A stretch of DNA of 64,000 bases from Sulfuricurvum sp. (lineage in GTDB: Bacteria; Campylobacterota; Campylobacteria; Campylobacterales; Sulfurimonadaceae), in contig JAUXYP010000001.1 of the NCBI GenBank assembly GCA_030694265.1, positions 310,001 to 374,000 on the forward strand, in the 5' to 3' direction. The notes under the pieces were generated by a model. It searched no databases. It worked only from the letters and a program-made list of their open reading frames with translations, and was not told the origin of the DNA. A program made the position numbers and the translations under genes. Below, piece after piece: positions 16,785 through 26,122 of this stretch. Numbering within the stretch: position 1 is the first letter of the stretch; every line of letters starts with the position of its first letter.

Positions 16785-18668
16785 ATGGTGGCCGATAATT
16801 CAACCCCTATTATTCCTTTTATTGTCCGTGCCAGTAATATTGCAAAAGAGCTGATGCAAGCTGCAGTTAATCATAACGTATCGGTCCATTCCCTCGATTT
16901 TAGACTTTTAGAGGTTCAGACGCTTAGTTTGATGATTGGGGAGACTCAAGCTGACTCGGATGAATGGGCTGAGCTTTCCCAATCAGATATTAATGAAATA
17001 ACCAATGAACTTTATCTAAATCCTAAATTTGAACTCAGACAAATGTATGAGGTAGAAATCTTCTCCATTGCAGAAGTCGGTAAACTCGATCACATTGAAT
17101 TGTCCATTGCCGGTAATGCAACACTTTGTAAGATTTATTTAACCATTAAACCTGGCAGTGAGTTGATTTATAATGCTACTTTTGAGGAAGTTTTTTTTGA
17201 GCTTATCATGAAGAAGAAGCTTCGTGCAAACCTTATGATTGGGATTTTTGATTCCATGATGCACAGCAACTTGTCAGAATTTATCGCAAAAATAAAAGTT
17301 AATGGTTCCTATCGCGTTGAGGGGCAGGAGCGTTTTGTTGTGGGGCAGGGATTAGAACCTACAGCCACCGTTGATGACCAATTGATAGTGCATTACGACA
17401 AAAAGCAAAATGGTCTTGATGAAGCGCAGCGTATCGACTACACAAAGCGTGGGTATCTTGTCAGTGTCGTTGCCAACGATTTACTTATAGAGTACATTAA
17501 GCCGCAAAAAGGGACCAGTGGCCGTAATTGCAGAGGAGAATATATCACTCAAAAAGAGCCTCTTGTCCAGTATGAACCGACATTTACCATAGGTGAAAAC
17601 ATCCTGCGTGATGAAAATGACGTTCGAATAGAATTTCGCGCCAAAACAGGCGGTTATGTCACCTTTGAGGGTGGAATGTACGACATTAAAACAGAAATGG
17701 ACGTTACTGAAATCAGTTTTCGCTCCACTGGTTCGATTGATACACAAATGGATGCAAATGTATCAATCAATGTCAAAGAAAAAGACCCACTCAAAGATGC
17801 CATAGGTACAGGTATGGAGGTGACCGTCAATGCAATCAATATTGATGGAAATATAGGGCCAGATGCAAAAGTAACTGCACATAAAGCCGTTGTTGAGGGG
17901 CAAGTTCATAACAGTGCGACCATCACTGCGGATGATTTAACGATCAATGTTCATAAAGGTAAGGCATATGGGAAAGTGATCCATATAAAACGTCTTGAAC
18001 ATGGAAGTGTGGATGCAGATCGGGTTAGTATTGAACAAGCTACGGGCGGAATAGTGCATGCCAAAGAGATTGATGTGGAGTTGCTGGGCTCACATACGAA
18101 ATTGACGGCATCAAAACGCATTGAAATTCAAAAGTTACAGGGTGGTGAAAATATTTTAACGATTGATCCTTTGCTTAATGAATCACGAGAATTTTTAGAC
18201 GATGAACAAACTTTGATGATTGACGTTAAAAAAGTGATACATGAAGTTGGAAAAGAGCTTTCCGGTTATGAAGAAACAATGAAAAAAAATGCACCTGTGT
18301 ATGAAGATATCAAACAGAAACTCATTAATTATAAAAACAACGGTATAAAAATTCCCGTCGCGTATGCTCAAAAATATAAGCAGCTTCAAGAATTTAAAAG
18401 TAAGTTAGACGCATTAAGAAAAGAGTACCAGGAGAAGTTGGATCATTATGCTTTTATTAGTGGACGGCACAGGGCACTGCAAGATGAGATATTTGAAGCA
18501 CGTGTTATCAATCATGATCGCTGGCACAACTACAATGAGATTATTTTTAAATTGATAGACCCGCCTATTGATATTACGTTTATCCCCCCAGAAAACAGCG
18601 TAGGCGGAATATTTGGTTTGCATGTAGATGATGAGGGAATTTATTCAATTAAGGTACTGCCAAAATGA
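16785..18668 (+). CDS. FapA-family (DUF342) protein
   Basis: 627 residues from the ATG at 16785, chosen because AAGGAG lies 6 bases ahead; the frame is also open to a TTG at 16758 without a ribosome site. The middle (about 200-450) is the Gly/Asp-rich DUF342 repeat region, right-handed beta-helix-like: 'GTSGRNCRGE', 'VNAINIDGNIGPDAKVTAHK' and similar. A coiled coil follows (about 480-570) and a short C-terminal beta domain. Family members are called flagellar assembly protein A after Vibrio FapA, but the molecular role is unsettled. Overlaps ruvA by 4 bases; first gene of fapA-ruvA-ddl-hydrolase-murF-HIT. Confidence 0.8.
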   Translation: MVADNSTPIIPFIVRASNIAKELMQAAVNHNVSVHSLDFRLLEVQTLSLMIGETQADSDEWAELSQSDINEITNELYLNPKFELRQMYEVEIFSIAEVGKLDHIELSIAGNATLCKIYLTIKPGSELIYNATFEEVFFELIMKKKLRANLMIGIFDSMMHSNLSEFIAKIKVNGSYRVEGQERFVVGQGLEPTATVDDQLIVHYDKKQNGLDEAQRIDYTKRGYLVSVVANDLLIEYIKPQKGTSGRNCRGEYITQKEPLVQYEPTFTIGENILRDENDVRIEFRAKTGGYVTFEGGMYDIKTEMDVTEISFRSTGSIDTQMDANVSINVKEKDPLKDAIGTGMEVTVNAINIDGNIGPDAKVTAHKAVVEGQVHNSATITADDLTINVHKGKAYGKVIHIKRLEHGSVDADRVSIEQATGGIVHAKEIDVELLGSHTKLTASKRIEIQKLQGGENILTIDPLLNESREFLDDEQTLMIDVKKVIHEVGKELSGYEETMKKNAPVYEDIKQKLINYKNNGIKIPVAYAQKYKQLQEFKSKLDALRKEYQEKLDHYAFISGRHRALQDEIFEARVINHDRWHNYNEIIFKLIDPPIDITFIPPENSVGGIFGLHVDDEGIYSIKVLPK

Positions 18669-19228
18669 TAATAGGATTAGAGGGAAATATTGTTTATAAA
18701 GAACCTTCTGCAATGCATTTGGATGTCAATGGGGTGGTTTATGAGGTTTTTATTTCCTTACATACCTACAGCGCATTGAGCGGTGAGCGCATTAGGGTGC
18801 ATACAACGCATATCATTCGTGAAGATGCGCAGCAACTCTACGGCTTTATACAAAAAGGGGAAAAAACACTCTTTGAGGGGATGCTCAAAATCAATGGAAT
18901 TGGTCCAAAAGCAGCGCTTGCAATTTGCAGCACCTTTACGCCGGAGCAGTTTGCAGGTATTATTACGTCTAAAGATGTCAATGCGTTGAAAAAAGTTCCC
19001 GGAATAGGACCTAAAAGTGCAGGACGGATTATGGTGGAATTGGCCGGCTTCGATGCTGTCCTCCTTCAGGGGGATAGCATGGTAAGTAATGCTTCTTCTG
19101 AAGCATCCATGGCGCTTGAGTCACTTGGTTTCAAGCGTGAACAGATTGCCAAGGCATTGAGCGCATCCAGTGCAACAGATACTGCTTCTTTGGTAAAAGA
19201 GGCACTGAAACAATTACAAAAACTTTAA
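18665..19228 (+). CDS. ruvA: Holliday junction branch-migration protein RuvA
   Basis: Binds four-way DNA junctions as a tetramer and loads the RuvB motor in recombinational repair. 187 residues. N-terminal OB-fold (about 1-62), two helix-hairpin-helix motifs ('INGIGPKAALAIC' and 'VPGIGPKSAGRIM'), a flexible linker, and the C-terminal RuvB-binding helices (about 140-187). Start overlaps the FapA-family stop by 4 bases; ddl follows after 9 bases. ruvB is not in the window. Confidence 0.96.
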   Translation: MIIGLEGNIVYKEPSAMHLDVNGVVYEVFISLHTYSALSGERIRVHTTHIIREDAQQLYGFIQKGEKTLFEGMLKINGIGPKAALAICSTFTPEQFAGIITSKDVNALKKVPGIGPKSAGRIMVELAGFDAVLLQGDSMVSNASSEASMALESLGFKREQIAKALSASSATDTASLVKEALKQLQKL

Positions 19229-19237
19229 AGGAAATAC

Positions 19238-20275
19238 GTGAAATTAGCAATTTTATTCGGCGGAGCCAGTTATGAACATGAAATCAGTATTGTTAGTGCG
19301 ATTACTGTCAAAGGGAAACTCTCTAATTTTGATTTGAGTTTTATTTTTTGTGATCAGGACCATCGTTTCTATCTTATTGATGCCGATAAAATGAAAGCGA
19401 CCACATTTTCACGCACTCAACATATTAAAATGCCGCAATTGACGTTGGTTAAAGACGGATTTGAGCAACGAGGACTCTTTGGTTCAAAATTGCATACAAT
19501 GCCTGTTCTCAATCTCATTCACGGTGGTGATGGCGAAGATGGTTCGATTGCTGCACTTTTGGATTTTTACGGCGTTTCTTTTATCGGACCTCGTAAAGAG
19601 GCATCCATGCTTAGTTTTGACAAACACTATACGAAGTGGTTTGCACAATCATTGGGCGTACAAACACTTCCCTATCAAGTGATCACTAGAGAGACGATTA
19701 CGGAGATTAATACGCCATATCCGTTTATTATCAAGCCGTCATGTCTTGGTAGCTCTATTGGAGTGAGCATTGTACGCGAGGAAAGTGAACTGGCCTATGC
19801 GCTTGATGTCGCTTTTGAATTTGATAATGTTCTTTTGATTGAACCGTTTATATCCGGTGTCAAAGAATATAATTTAGCCGGTTACAGCTGTAGAGGTGAA
19901 ATTACGTATTCAATTGTTGAAGAACCGCAAAAAGTAGAATTTTTAGATTTTGAAAAAAAATACCTCGATTTTTCACGATCGGCAAAAGTGGCGGAAGCAG
20001 CTGTCAGCGATGCGCTCGTATCTCAATTACGAAATGCATTCAAAACGCTTTATACGCCATTGTTTGAGGGTGCGCTTATTCGATGTGACTTCTTTGAAAT
20101 CGAGGGTGTTGTTTATTTGAATGAAATCAATCCGATTCCAGGTTCAATGGCCAACTATCTCTTTGAAGATTTTAACGGTGCCATCAATGCTTTATTGGGG
20201 TCATTACCGGCTAAAAAAGAGATCCGTGTCCAGTATGATTACATCCACTCCATTTCTCAAGCCAAAGGGAAATAA
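19238..20275 (+). CDS. ddl: D-alanine-D-alanine ligase
   Basis: Joins two D-alanines with ATP for the peptidoglycan stem peptide. 345 residues, GTG start behind AAAGGAA. ATP-grasp fold: N-terminal 'LFGGASYEHEISIVSA', glycine-rich loop 'KPSCLGSSIGVSI', and the metal-binding 'LNEINPIPGSM' near the C-terminus, all as in Ddl. Its product is added to UDP-MurNAc-tripeptide by murF two genes downstream, so the operon has the last two cytoplasmic ligation steps of the precursor. Confidence 0.95.
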   Translation: MKLAILFGGASYEHEISIVSAITVKGKLSNFDLSFIFCDQDHRFYLIDADKMKATTFSRTQHIKMPQLTLVKDGFEQRGLFGSKLHTMPVLNLIHGGDGEDGSIAALLDFYGVSFIGPRKEASMLSFDKHYTKWFAQSLGVQTLPYQVITRETITEINTPYPFIIKPSCLGSSIGVSIVREESELAYALDVAFEFDNVLLIEPFISGVKEYNLAGYSCRGEITYSIVEEPQKVEFLDFEKKYLDFSRSAKVAEAAVSDALVSQLRNAFKTLYTPLFEGALIRCDFFEIEGVVYLNEINPIPGSMANYLFEDFNGAINALLGSLPAKKEIRVQYDYIHSISQAKGK

Positions 20276-20277
20276 GC

Positions 20278-21009
20278 GTGGCAGTAAAAACAGTTCACTA
20301 TAAAAACGCCACATTTTCTATCAGTTATGAGATTTTAAATCCCAGTCATTCGTCCGATATTATTTTTTTACATGGCTGGGGTTCGAATAAAAACCTGATG
20401 AAACAGGCATTTTCCAAAACACTTCCCGCCTTTCGTCATATTTACATAGATATGCCGGGTTTTGGTGGAAGTAATTGCGATATTGCCCTTGAAACGATTG
20501 ATTATTCAGCGATTATGGAACTGTTTTTAGAAGAGATTAGTGCCCATAAAAACGTTATTTTGGGTCATTCATTCGGTGGAAAAGTAGCAACACTGCTGAA
20601 CCCGAAGTTTTTAGTATTGGTCGCATCGGCAGGTATTTTGGTTCCAAAACCGTTAAAAGTTCGCATAAAAATTTCCCTTTTCAAAATTTTAAAATTTACA
20701 AGACTTACCGCGCTTCGATCGTTTTTTGTAGCTCCCGATGCGCAGGGGATGTCTGAATACATGTACCAAACCTTTAAAAACGTTGTCAATGAAGATTTCA
20801 CGGAGCGTTTTAAGGCTTACAAGGGGAAGGCACTTCTGTGTTTTGGAAAGACCGATACGGCTACCCCTTTGTGGACTGGTGAAGTGATACACACGCTTAT
20901 TACAAATTCGCGGTTAGTAGCGTATGAGGGAGAGCACTATTTTCTTTTAAAAGAGGGTACGTCAATTGCTCGTGAGATTGAACAAAGTATGGATAAAAAG
21001 GAATACTAA
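20278..21009 (+). CDS. Alpha/beta hydrolase between ddl and murF
   Basis: 243 residues, GTG start. Oxyanion strand 'IFLHGWGSNKNL', nucleophile elbow 'LGHSFGGK' (Ser near residue 100), and catalytic His in 'EGEHYFLLKEG' at the end; the Asp is probably in 'GKTDTATPL'. Same fold as many esterases and lactonases; substrate unknown. Two bases from ddl and abutting murF, and from memory kept between the same two genes in Campylobacter jejuni, so a role in wall or lipid precursor metabolism is a fair guess but not shown. Confidence 0.85.
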   Translation: MAVKTVHYKNATFSISYEILNPSHSSDIIFLHGWGSNKNLMKQAFSKTLPAFRHIYIDMPGFGGSNCDIALETIDYSAIMELFLEEISAHKNVILGHSFGGKVATLLNPKFLVLVASAGILVPKPLKVRIKISLFKILKFTRLTALRSFFVAPDAQGMSEYMYQTFKNVVNEDFTERFKAYKGKALLCFGKTDTATPLWTGEVIHTLITNSRLVAYEGEHYFLLKEGTSIAREIEQSMDKKEY

Positions 21010-22449
21010 ATGGAATTAACGCAGATGATCACACTAGGGGCTAATTTTCTTTTTGTTTTTGCATTGGGGTGGTATCTTATTACCAATTTACAGTGGTATG
21101 ATTATCGTATTGAGCGTGTAGTACTGCGTCACCATAAAACATGGTGGCATATTCTTTATTTTGTTCTCCCTTTTTTGCTCTACAATGTGTTTGGTATATA
21201 TGGACCGTTTGTTTTAGTTGCGTACATTCCATTTCTCTATCTATGGCATGCTAAACTCGATAAAAAACTGATATTGACATGGCGTGTAAAGCGATTTTTA
21301 ATTCTTTTGCTCTTTATCACTGTCGTTTTAAATACGCTTTGGACGCTTAGACATATCAGTGAGACGTACAGTCTCTTTTTACCACTGGCACTTGCTTATA
21401 TTGCTTCGTGGGGAGTAGAGAAGTTTTTATTTATAATGTACAAACGTGAAGCGAAGAATAAAATAGCGTCGATGAGCGACTTGACCATCATCTGTGTAAC
21501 AGGAAGTTATGGTAAAACGTCGATGAAAAATTTCATTGCACAAATCTTATCAGAGAAATTTAGCGTGTATGCAACACCGCGCAGTGTGAATACTTTGGGC
21601 GGAATTATTCGAGATGTCAATGAATCGCTTCCCGTAGATACGCAAGTTTACATTTGTGAGGCAGGAGCGCGTGAAATTGGTGATATTTATGCGATTACTC
21701 AACTGTTAAATCCTCAGATTGTTGTGGTAGGAAAAGTTGGGCCTCAGCATATGGAATATTTTAAAACATTGGAGCGCATACAGCAAACCAAACTTGAAAT
21801 TATTCACTCGAACCGACTTCAAAAAGCATTTATACACACCTCTGTTACCAACGAGCCGCATGAAAAAGTAACCTTTTTCGGTGACGATATTCATAACCTT
21901 AATGCTACCTTGGAAGGGACCGACTTTGATCTAGCATTAGACGCAGCAGAGCACCATTTTCACACCTCTGTTTTAGGCGGATTTCAAACGATGAACATCA
22001 ATGCGGCGATTTTGATTGCCCATGAATTGGGCATGAGTGCAGATGAGATTGTAAAAGCAGTTTTTCATCTCAAGAGTGTCGACCATCGGCTTCAGCGTAT
22101 AGATGCGGGCGGAAAGATCATTTTGGATGACGGTTATAACGGTAACATTGACGGAATGCTTGAGGGAATACGATTGTGTTCCTTGCACACAGGACGTAAG
22201 GTTATTGTGACACCTGGATTGGTAGAAAGTACTGTTGATCTTAATCATCAGTTGATTATGGCGATCAATGAAGTATTTGATATTGCTATCATTACGGGGC
22301 AGCTCAATGCTACACAATTTGAATCTGAGTTGAAGGTTAATGAGGTCGTTATGCTTGCTGATAAAGCTCAGTTGGTTAAGACTCTAGGCGAAGTGACGAG
22401 AGCCGGGGATATTATCCTCTTTGCTAACGATGCACCGAACTTTATCTGA
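21010..22449 (+). CDS. murF: MurF: UDP-MurNAc-tripeptide--D-Ala-D-Ala ligase with membrane N-terminus
   Basis: Adds D-Ala-D-Ala to UDP-MurNAc-tripeptide. 479 residues. The Mur ligase core starts near residue 155: P-loop 'TGSYGKTSMKNF' (165-170), 'SVNTLGGIIRDV', 'EAGAREIGDI', and in the C-terminal domain 'LDDGYNGNIDGM'. Instead of the usual soluble uracil-binding domain the first 145 residues are four or five hydrophobic helices, so the enzyme is probably held at the inner membrane. Begins one base after the hydrolase stop and overlaps the HIT gene by one base. Confidence 0.92.
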   Translation: MELTQMITLGANFLFVFALGWYLITNLQWYDYRIERVVLRHHKTWWHILYFVLPFLLYNVFGIYGPFVLVAYIPFLYLWHAKLDKKLILTWRVKRFLILLLFITVVLNTLWTLRHISETYSLFLPLALAYIASWGVEKFLFIMYKREAKNKIASMSDLTIICVTGSYGKTSMKNFIAQILSEKFSVYATPRSVNTLGGIIRDVNESLPVDTQVYICEAGAREIGDIYAITQLLNPQIVVVGKVGPQHMEYFKTLERIQQTKLEIIHSNRLQKAFIHTSVTNEPHEKVTFFGDDIHNLNATLEGTDFDLALDAAEHHFHTSVLGGFQTMNINAAILIAHELGMSADEIVKAVFHLKSVDHRLQRIDAGGKIILDDGYNGNIDGMLEGIRLCSLHTGRKVIVTPGLVESTVDLNHQLIMAINEVFDIAIITGQLNATQFESELKVNEVVMLADKAQLVKTLGEVTRAGDIILFANDAPNFI

Positions 22450-22943
22450 TGAATGATATTTTGTATGCCCCATGGCGAAATGAGTACGTGGCAGGAGCAA
22501 AATGCGAGGGATGCGTATTTTGTCACATCAGTGAGAATGAATCCATGGATGAAGAACATCACGTTCTTTATCGGGATGAGCATTGTTTTGTAGTAATGAA
22601 CCGTTATCCCTATACCCCAGGTCATTTTATGATTATTCCTCATTATCATACGGATGCCCTTGAGTCGCTTGACCCTGTCGTGTGGTTACACATGAGTACG
22701 TTAGCACAAAAAGGGGTTCGGATGCTCAAAGAAGGATTTGGTGCACACGGTGTCAATATTGGAATGAATCTTGGCCGTGAAGCAGGTGCAGGAATAGCAG
22801 AACATATTCATATGCATCTCGTGCCTCGCTGGGAACGTGATACAAACTTTATTACAACGATTGCGAAAACGCGTGTGTATTCGACTGATTTTGAGAAGAT
22901 TTTTAAGAAGTTAAAAGAAATCATTCCTCAGTACCTCTCATAG
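22449..22943 (+). CDS. HIT-family nucleotide hydrolase/transferase
   Basis: 164 residues. The histidine triad is 'EHIHMHLVPRW' (near residue 117-125), the nucleotide-binding fold precedes it ('RYPYTPGHFMIIPHYH'), and an N-terminal 'CEGCVFCH' with the later His gives the zinc site seen in FHIT/GalT-like members. Known relatives split AP4A or other adenylylated compounds; which one here is not known. Last gene of the fapA-murF operon; converges on the pel operon, with 42 bases to the end of the small ORF at 22986. Confidence 0.9.
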   Translation: MNDILYAPWRNEYVAGAKCEGCVFCHISENESMDEEHHVLYRDEHCFVVMNRYPYTPGHFMIIPHYHTDALESLDPVVWLHMSTLAQKGVRMLKEGFGAHGVNIGMNLGREAGAGIAEHIHMHLVPRWERDTNFITTIAKTRVYSTDFEKIFKKLKEIIPQYLS

Positions 22944-22985
22944 AAAAACAGAATTTTTATTTAGCGAATTTAGAAGTTAATACGT

Positions 22986-23081
22986 CTATTTTTGCGCTTT
23001 AAGCAACTCTTCAATCCTCTCGGCACGATGCTTTCGATATAAAATATTTCTTTTGGATGCTCGTTGACATTGATTTACCAT
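22986..23081 (-). CDS. Possible 31-aa basic micro-ORF overlapping the end of pelB
   Basis: ATG at 23081 overlaps the last bases of pelB by 7. The product is strongly basic and helical in its second half ('HRAERIEELLKAQK'), with no membrane segment. The overlap places it as the last cistron of the pel transcript. No family recognised. 31 codons could be chance; the coupling and sensible amino-acid composition are the only support. Confidence 0.35.
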   Translation of the reverse strand: MVNQCQRASKRNILYRKHRAERIEELLKAQK

Positions 23082-26000
23082 CCGTACAGATTATAAATCA
23101 ATGAATATTTTTGGGTGTCACCTGTAATACTATTATATGAAGAAGCATATTCTCCCTCAAAACATAGGGCATCTTGCCCGATAAGCATTCCGCAAATCCC
23201 AGCTAAGAAGTTATATCCTACGTCATGAGTATCATCATTATAAGATAAACCAGCCATCCCGTAAGGTCGCCAGCGTTTTGTTACGATCTCTTTACCTGTT
23301 AATCCATAAAATACATTAATGGCTGGCTGTAGATAATCTTTGGGCAATATTTCAATATCATTTGCAGGAAGAACATCAAGAATAATCCCTTTTTTGAGGG
23401 CATCCTCTCTGTAGCTGTAATAATTGAGCGTCCCTTCAATTCCTAAATCAGGGTAGGCGCTGCGGAATCTTTTAATTGCAGAAAGTGAATATTGTGAGCC
23501 TTGAGCAAATTCAAGACCATCCGAACCAAAATACGTGAGTTGCTGTGTACCCAATGCTAACTGTAGCGAGCCAGTAAGCTGATACGTCGATTTCAACTCA
23601 ATCGAGTTTTTGTATCCAGCCAACATAGTGTAGGTACTCTCATCCGCATCTTTGTGGTAAAAATATCCCCCAGACAAGACCAATCTTCCCACGCTATAGG
23701 CACCTGAAAGTTCTCCAAACCAAAAATTATCAATATTTTCATGTTGCCCTAACGCGGTTAACACGTTAAAGGAATCAAATTTTTTTGTTAAACCAACAGA
23801 AAATGCTTCATCATCTGGAACTTCTTTATACGTATCAGTATCATCATTGTTTTGCCATCTTTTACGCCCATTTACTTGAAGTTCCCATCCTTTGGAAAGC
23901 TCATGCGTTGCCAACACAGAAACATGTTTTCCAATTAATCCATCCCTGTCTTGATAGTCATTTTGAATTCTAAAATTATTAGCATTTTCCATCCATTTAA
24001 CGTGCATTAAACTTGCCAAATCATCATTCATTGGATTTTCTTCCAGCCCTTGAAAACCAAGCTCTTCAGCCAATGGTTTATTACCTGATTGATATGATGC
24101 TTGCACTCTGTCAACTATAGGAAGTTCATGAAAATGCTCCTGCAAGGTTGCATTCATTTGTTCCGTGTCATTTCGTGCAAAAGCCAGATAAAAGTCCAAC
24201 CATGGTTCACTCTTGCGAAGAAAATGCTTGACATGCAAAGTCGCTTCCTCACTGGATTTCATTGTAGAAACACCTAATAAAAAGTTTTGATACTGAGCTT
24301 GTGTTAGATTTTCATGTGCCATGGTTGTCCATTGAAAACTTTTTTCTGGTTCAAACTGCATCCCAAGGCGCAAATAAGCTTGCAAGCCTTCAGCATTTAT
24401 CCCCTTTATCCCCTCTTTTTGTATAATCAAAGCATATTTTTTCCATACAATAAACTGATATTTGTTACTGGCTTCTTTTTCACCCATAAGCATCAATATA
24501 TCACTGTATAAAAGATAAATTTGAGGATCTGTATTGATGTCGTGCGCAACCATATCAAAATACATTTTTGATTTTTCACTGTTTTGTAAACGTAAATAAG
24601 CCGTCGCCGCAATCATGGCATAATCACTGCGATTGGTTTGTAAATGATCTATTTTATCTAACCATGTGCGCAGTAAAGACAACCTTCCACTATCAAGAAG
24701 AAACCATCCGTATGCTTGATTGACTGCTACGCTGTTTGGATTTAAACTCAATGCTTTAAGATAAAAAGTATTTGCTTTTTCTTCATCCTTTTTTTCCATT
24801 GCAAGATCTGCTAAAATAATCCAGTATTCAGATTGAGTTTCGAGCAGTTTTTGTTCTGAAGAGGTCAGCTTTGATAATACTTCCAGAATGGAAGCTGTAT
24901 CGTGAAGTTCTTTGGAAATATATGCAAAGTTAAAAAAGCCATATACTTTTGCATCTTTCGTAAATGATTCTAATGCAATTTTAGCTGCTATCTTTTTGTC
25001 TCGATTCGGAGCTAAAATCCCCAGTATTTCGCGATCATTCCCTCGGAGAAGATCTAGTTTCCAACGCTTTATCAAAACGGTGTATAAGGTATCAAAATCA
25101 CGATTCAACCATAACATATCAACGTAAAATTCCCAATATTCTTTGTTGTGATGAGAGACAGTCGTTTCATTACGCCGTAAATACATCAATGCTTTAGGTA
25201 AATTCTTTTGTAGAAAAGCAATTTTCGCAAATTCCAAATCAAAGGTATCCACATTACCATATTGCCCAATAAAAATATCATATCGCTCTTGTGCTTTATC
25301 ATAGTTTTGATTAACCAAGAAAAGATCGATGATAATACTTTGAAGATCAGCTGAAGGGTGTTTGGTGTTTAAGCTATCAAAAAAATGGACACCATCATTA
25401 ATACGTCCAGTGACCTTGTATGCGTGCACTAATTTTGTCGTATTGGTTTCCTCCCCCTCACGTATAGAATCTTCAAGCATCGTAATAGCAACATCTTGAT
25501 TTTCAGTTTGCGCTGCCAATATTTGTATTTTTTTACGTACCTCTTGCGATGAGCGAAGCTGATACAATTTGACATAATAGTCCAAAGCCTCAGATGGACG
25601 GTTAGTCCACAACGCTAATTGGGCCATTTTTTCATTCCACCATGGATTATTGCCAAATCGTTCGACTCCTTGCTTTGCAATCAAATAGGCATTAGTCAAA
25701 TCTCCACTGTAAAGCATAACATCCAAAGTGAGCTTCAAAATATCAGGAGAAAGGTTACTGCTAGAGACATATTTCTCAACACCAACTTTTTTGCGATGTG
25801 TAAATATCTTCTGGGTGGTAGAAGTGGTTTGATTACTTTCAAAATGATATTTATACGTAGATACAACAAGAGCATCGGGTGCATAGCGTTTATAATTTTT
25901 AACCAAATGAGAAGCTTTTTTATATGTATTTTTACAACCACATCGAAGAGCATATGCCCCATTAATGTGTAACCATCTACACTCTTGAGGATACCCGTCT

Positions 26001-26122
26001 ATACTTAATGTATTTTCTGCAATATCAGAATCCCTAAGTGAATTTAGTTGTACAGAATAGCAGGTATCGTCACTGGAAAATGCCAAAGCAGTAAACAAAA
26101 TAATGAGTATAAATATAGGCAT
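23075..26122 (-). CDS. pelB: PelB: outer-membrane TPR-porin exporter of the Pel polysaccharide, with SPOR-like N-terminus
   Basis: 1015 residues. Signal peptide (1-17, 'MPIFILIILFTALAFS'), then about residues 21-92 resemble a SPOR domain ('CYSVQLNSLRDS', 'GAYALRCG', 'KKASHLVKNY'). A long array of TPR helices runs to about 700, and the last 300 residues are alternating aromatic beta-strands ending in Trp ('YSLIYNLYGW'), as in outer-membrane barrels. In Pseudomonas PelB the TPR scaffold binds PelA and the barrel exports the polymer. Start ATG follows the stop of the preceding TPR gene with no gap, SD GGAGAA inside that gene. Shorter than Pseudomonas PelB (about 1190); its membrane-anchored N-terminal part seems to be the separate gene upstream. 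Confidence 0.85.
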   Translation of the reverse strand: MPIFILIILFTALAFSSDDTCYSVQLNSLRDSDIAENTLSIDGYPQECRWLHINGAYALRCGCKNTYKKASHLVKNYKRYAPDALVVSTYKYHFESNQTTSTTQKIFTHRKKVGVEKYVSSSNLSPDILKLTLDVMLYSGDLTNAYLIAKQGVERFGNNPWWNEKMAQLALWTNRPSEALDYYVKLYQLRSSQEVRKKIQILAAQTENQDVAITMLEDSIREGEETNTTKLVHAYKVTGRINDGVHFFDSLNTKHPSADLQSIIIDLFLVNQNYDKAQERYDIFIGQYGNVDTFDLEFAKIAFLQKNLPKALMYLRRNETTVSHHNKEYWEFYVDMLWLNRDFDTLYTVLIKRWKLDLLRGNDREILGILAPNRDKKIAAKIALESFTKDAKVYGFFNFAYISKELHDTASILEVLSKLTSSEQKLLETQSEYWIILADLAMEKKDEEKANTFYLKALSLNPNSVAVNQAYGWFLLDSGRLSLLRTWLDKIDHLQTNRSDYAMIAATAYLRLQNSEKSKMYFDMVAHDINTDPQIYLLYSDILMLMGEKEASNKYQFIVWKKYALIIQKEGIKGINAEGLQAYLRLGMQFEPEKSFQWTTMAHENLTQAQYQNFLLGVSTMKSSEEATLHVKHFLRKSEPWLDFYLAFARNDTEQMNATLQEHFHELPIVDRVQASYQSGNKPLAEELGFQGLEENPMNDDLASLMHVKWMENANNFRIQNDYQDRDGLIGKHVSVLATHELSKGWELQVNGRKRWQNNDDTDTYKEVPDDEAFSVGLTKKFDSFNVLTALGQHENIDNFWFGELSGAYSVGRLVLSGGYFYHKDADESTYTMLAGYKNSIELKSTYQLTGSLQLALGTQQLTYFGSDGLEFAQGSQYSLSAIKRFRSAYPDLGIEGTLNYYSYREDALKKGIILDVLPANDIEILPKDYLQPAINVFYGLTGKEIVTKRWRPYGMAGLSYNDDTHDVGYNFLAGICGMLIGQDALCFEGEYASSYNSITGDTQKYSLIYNLYGW

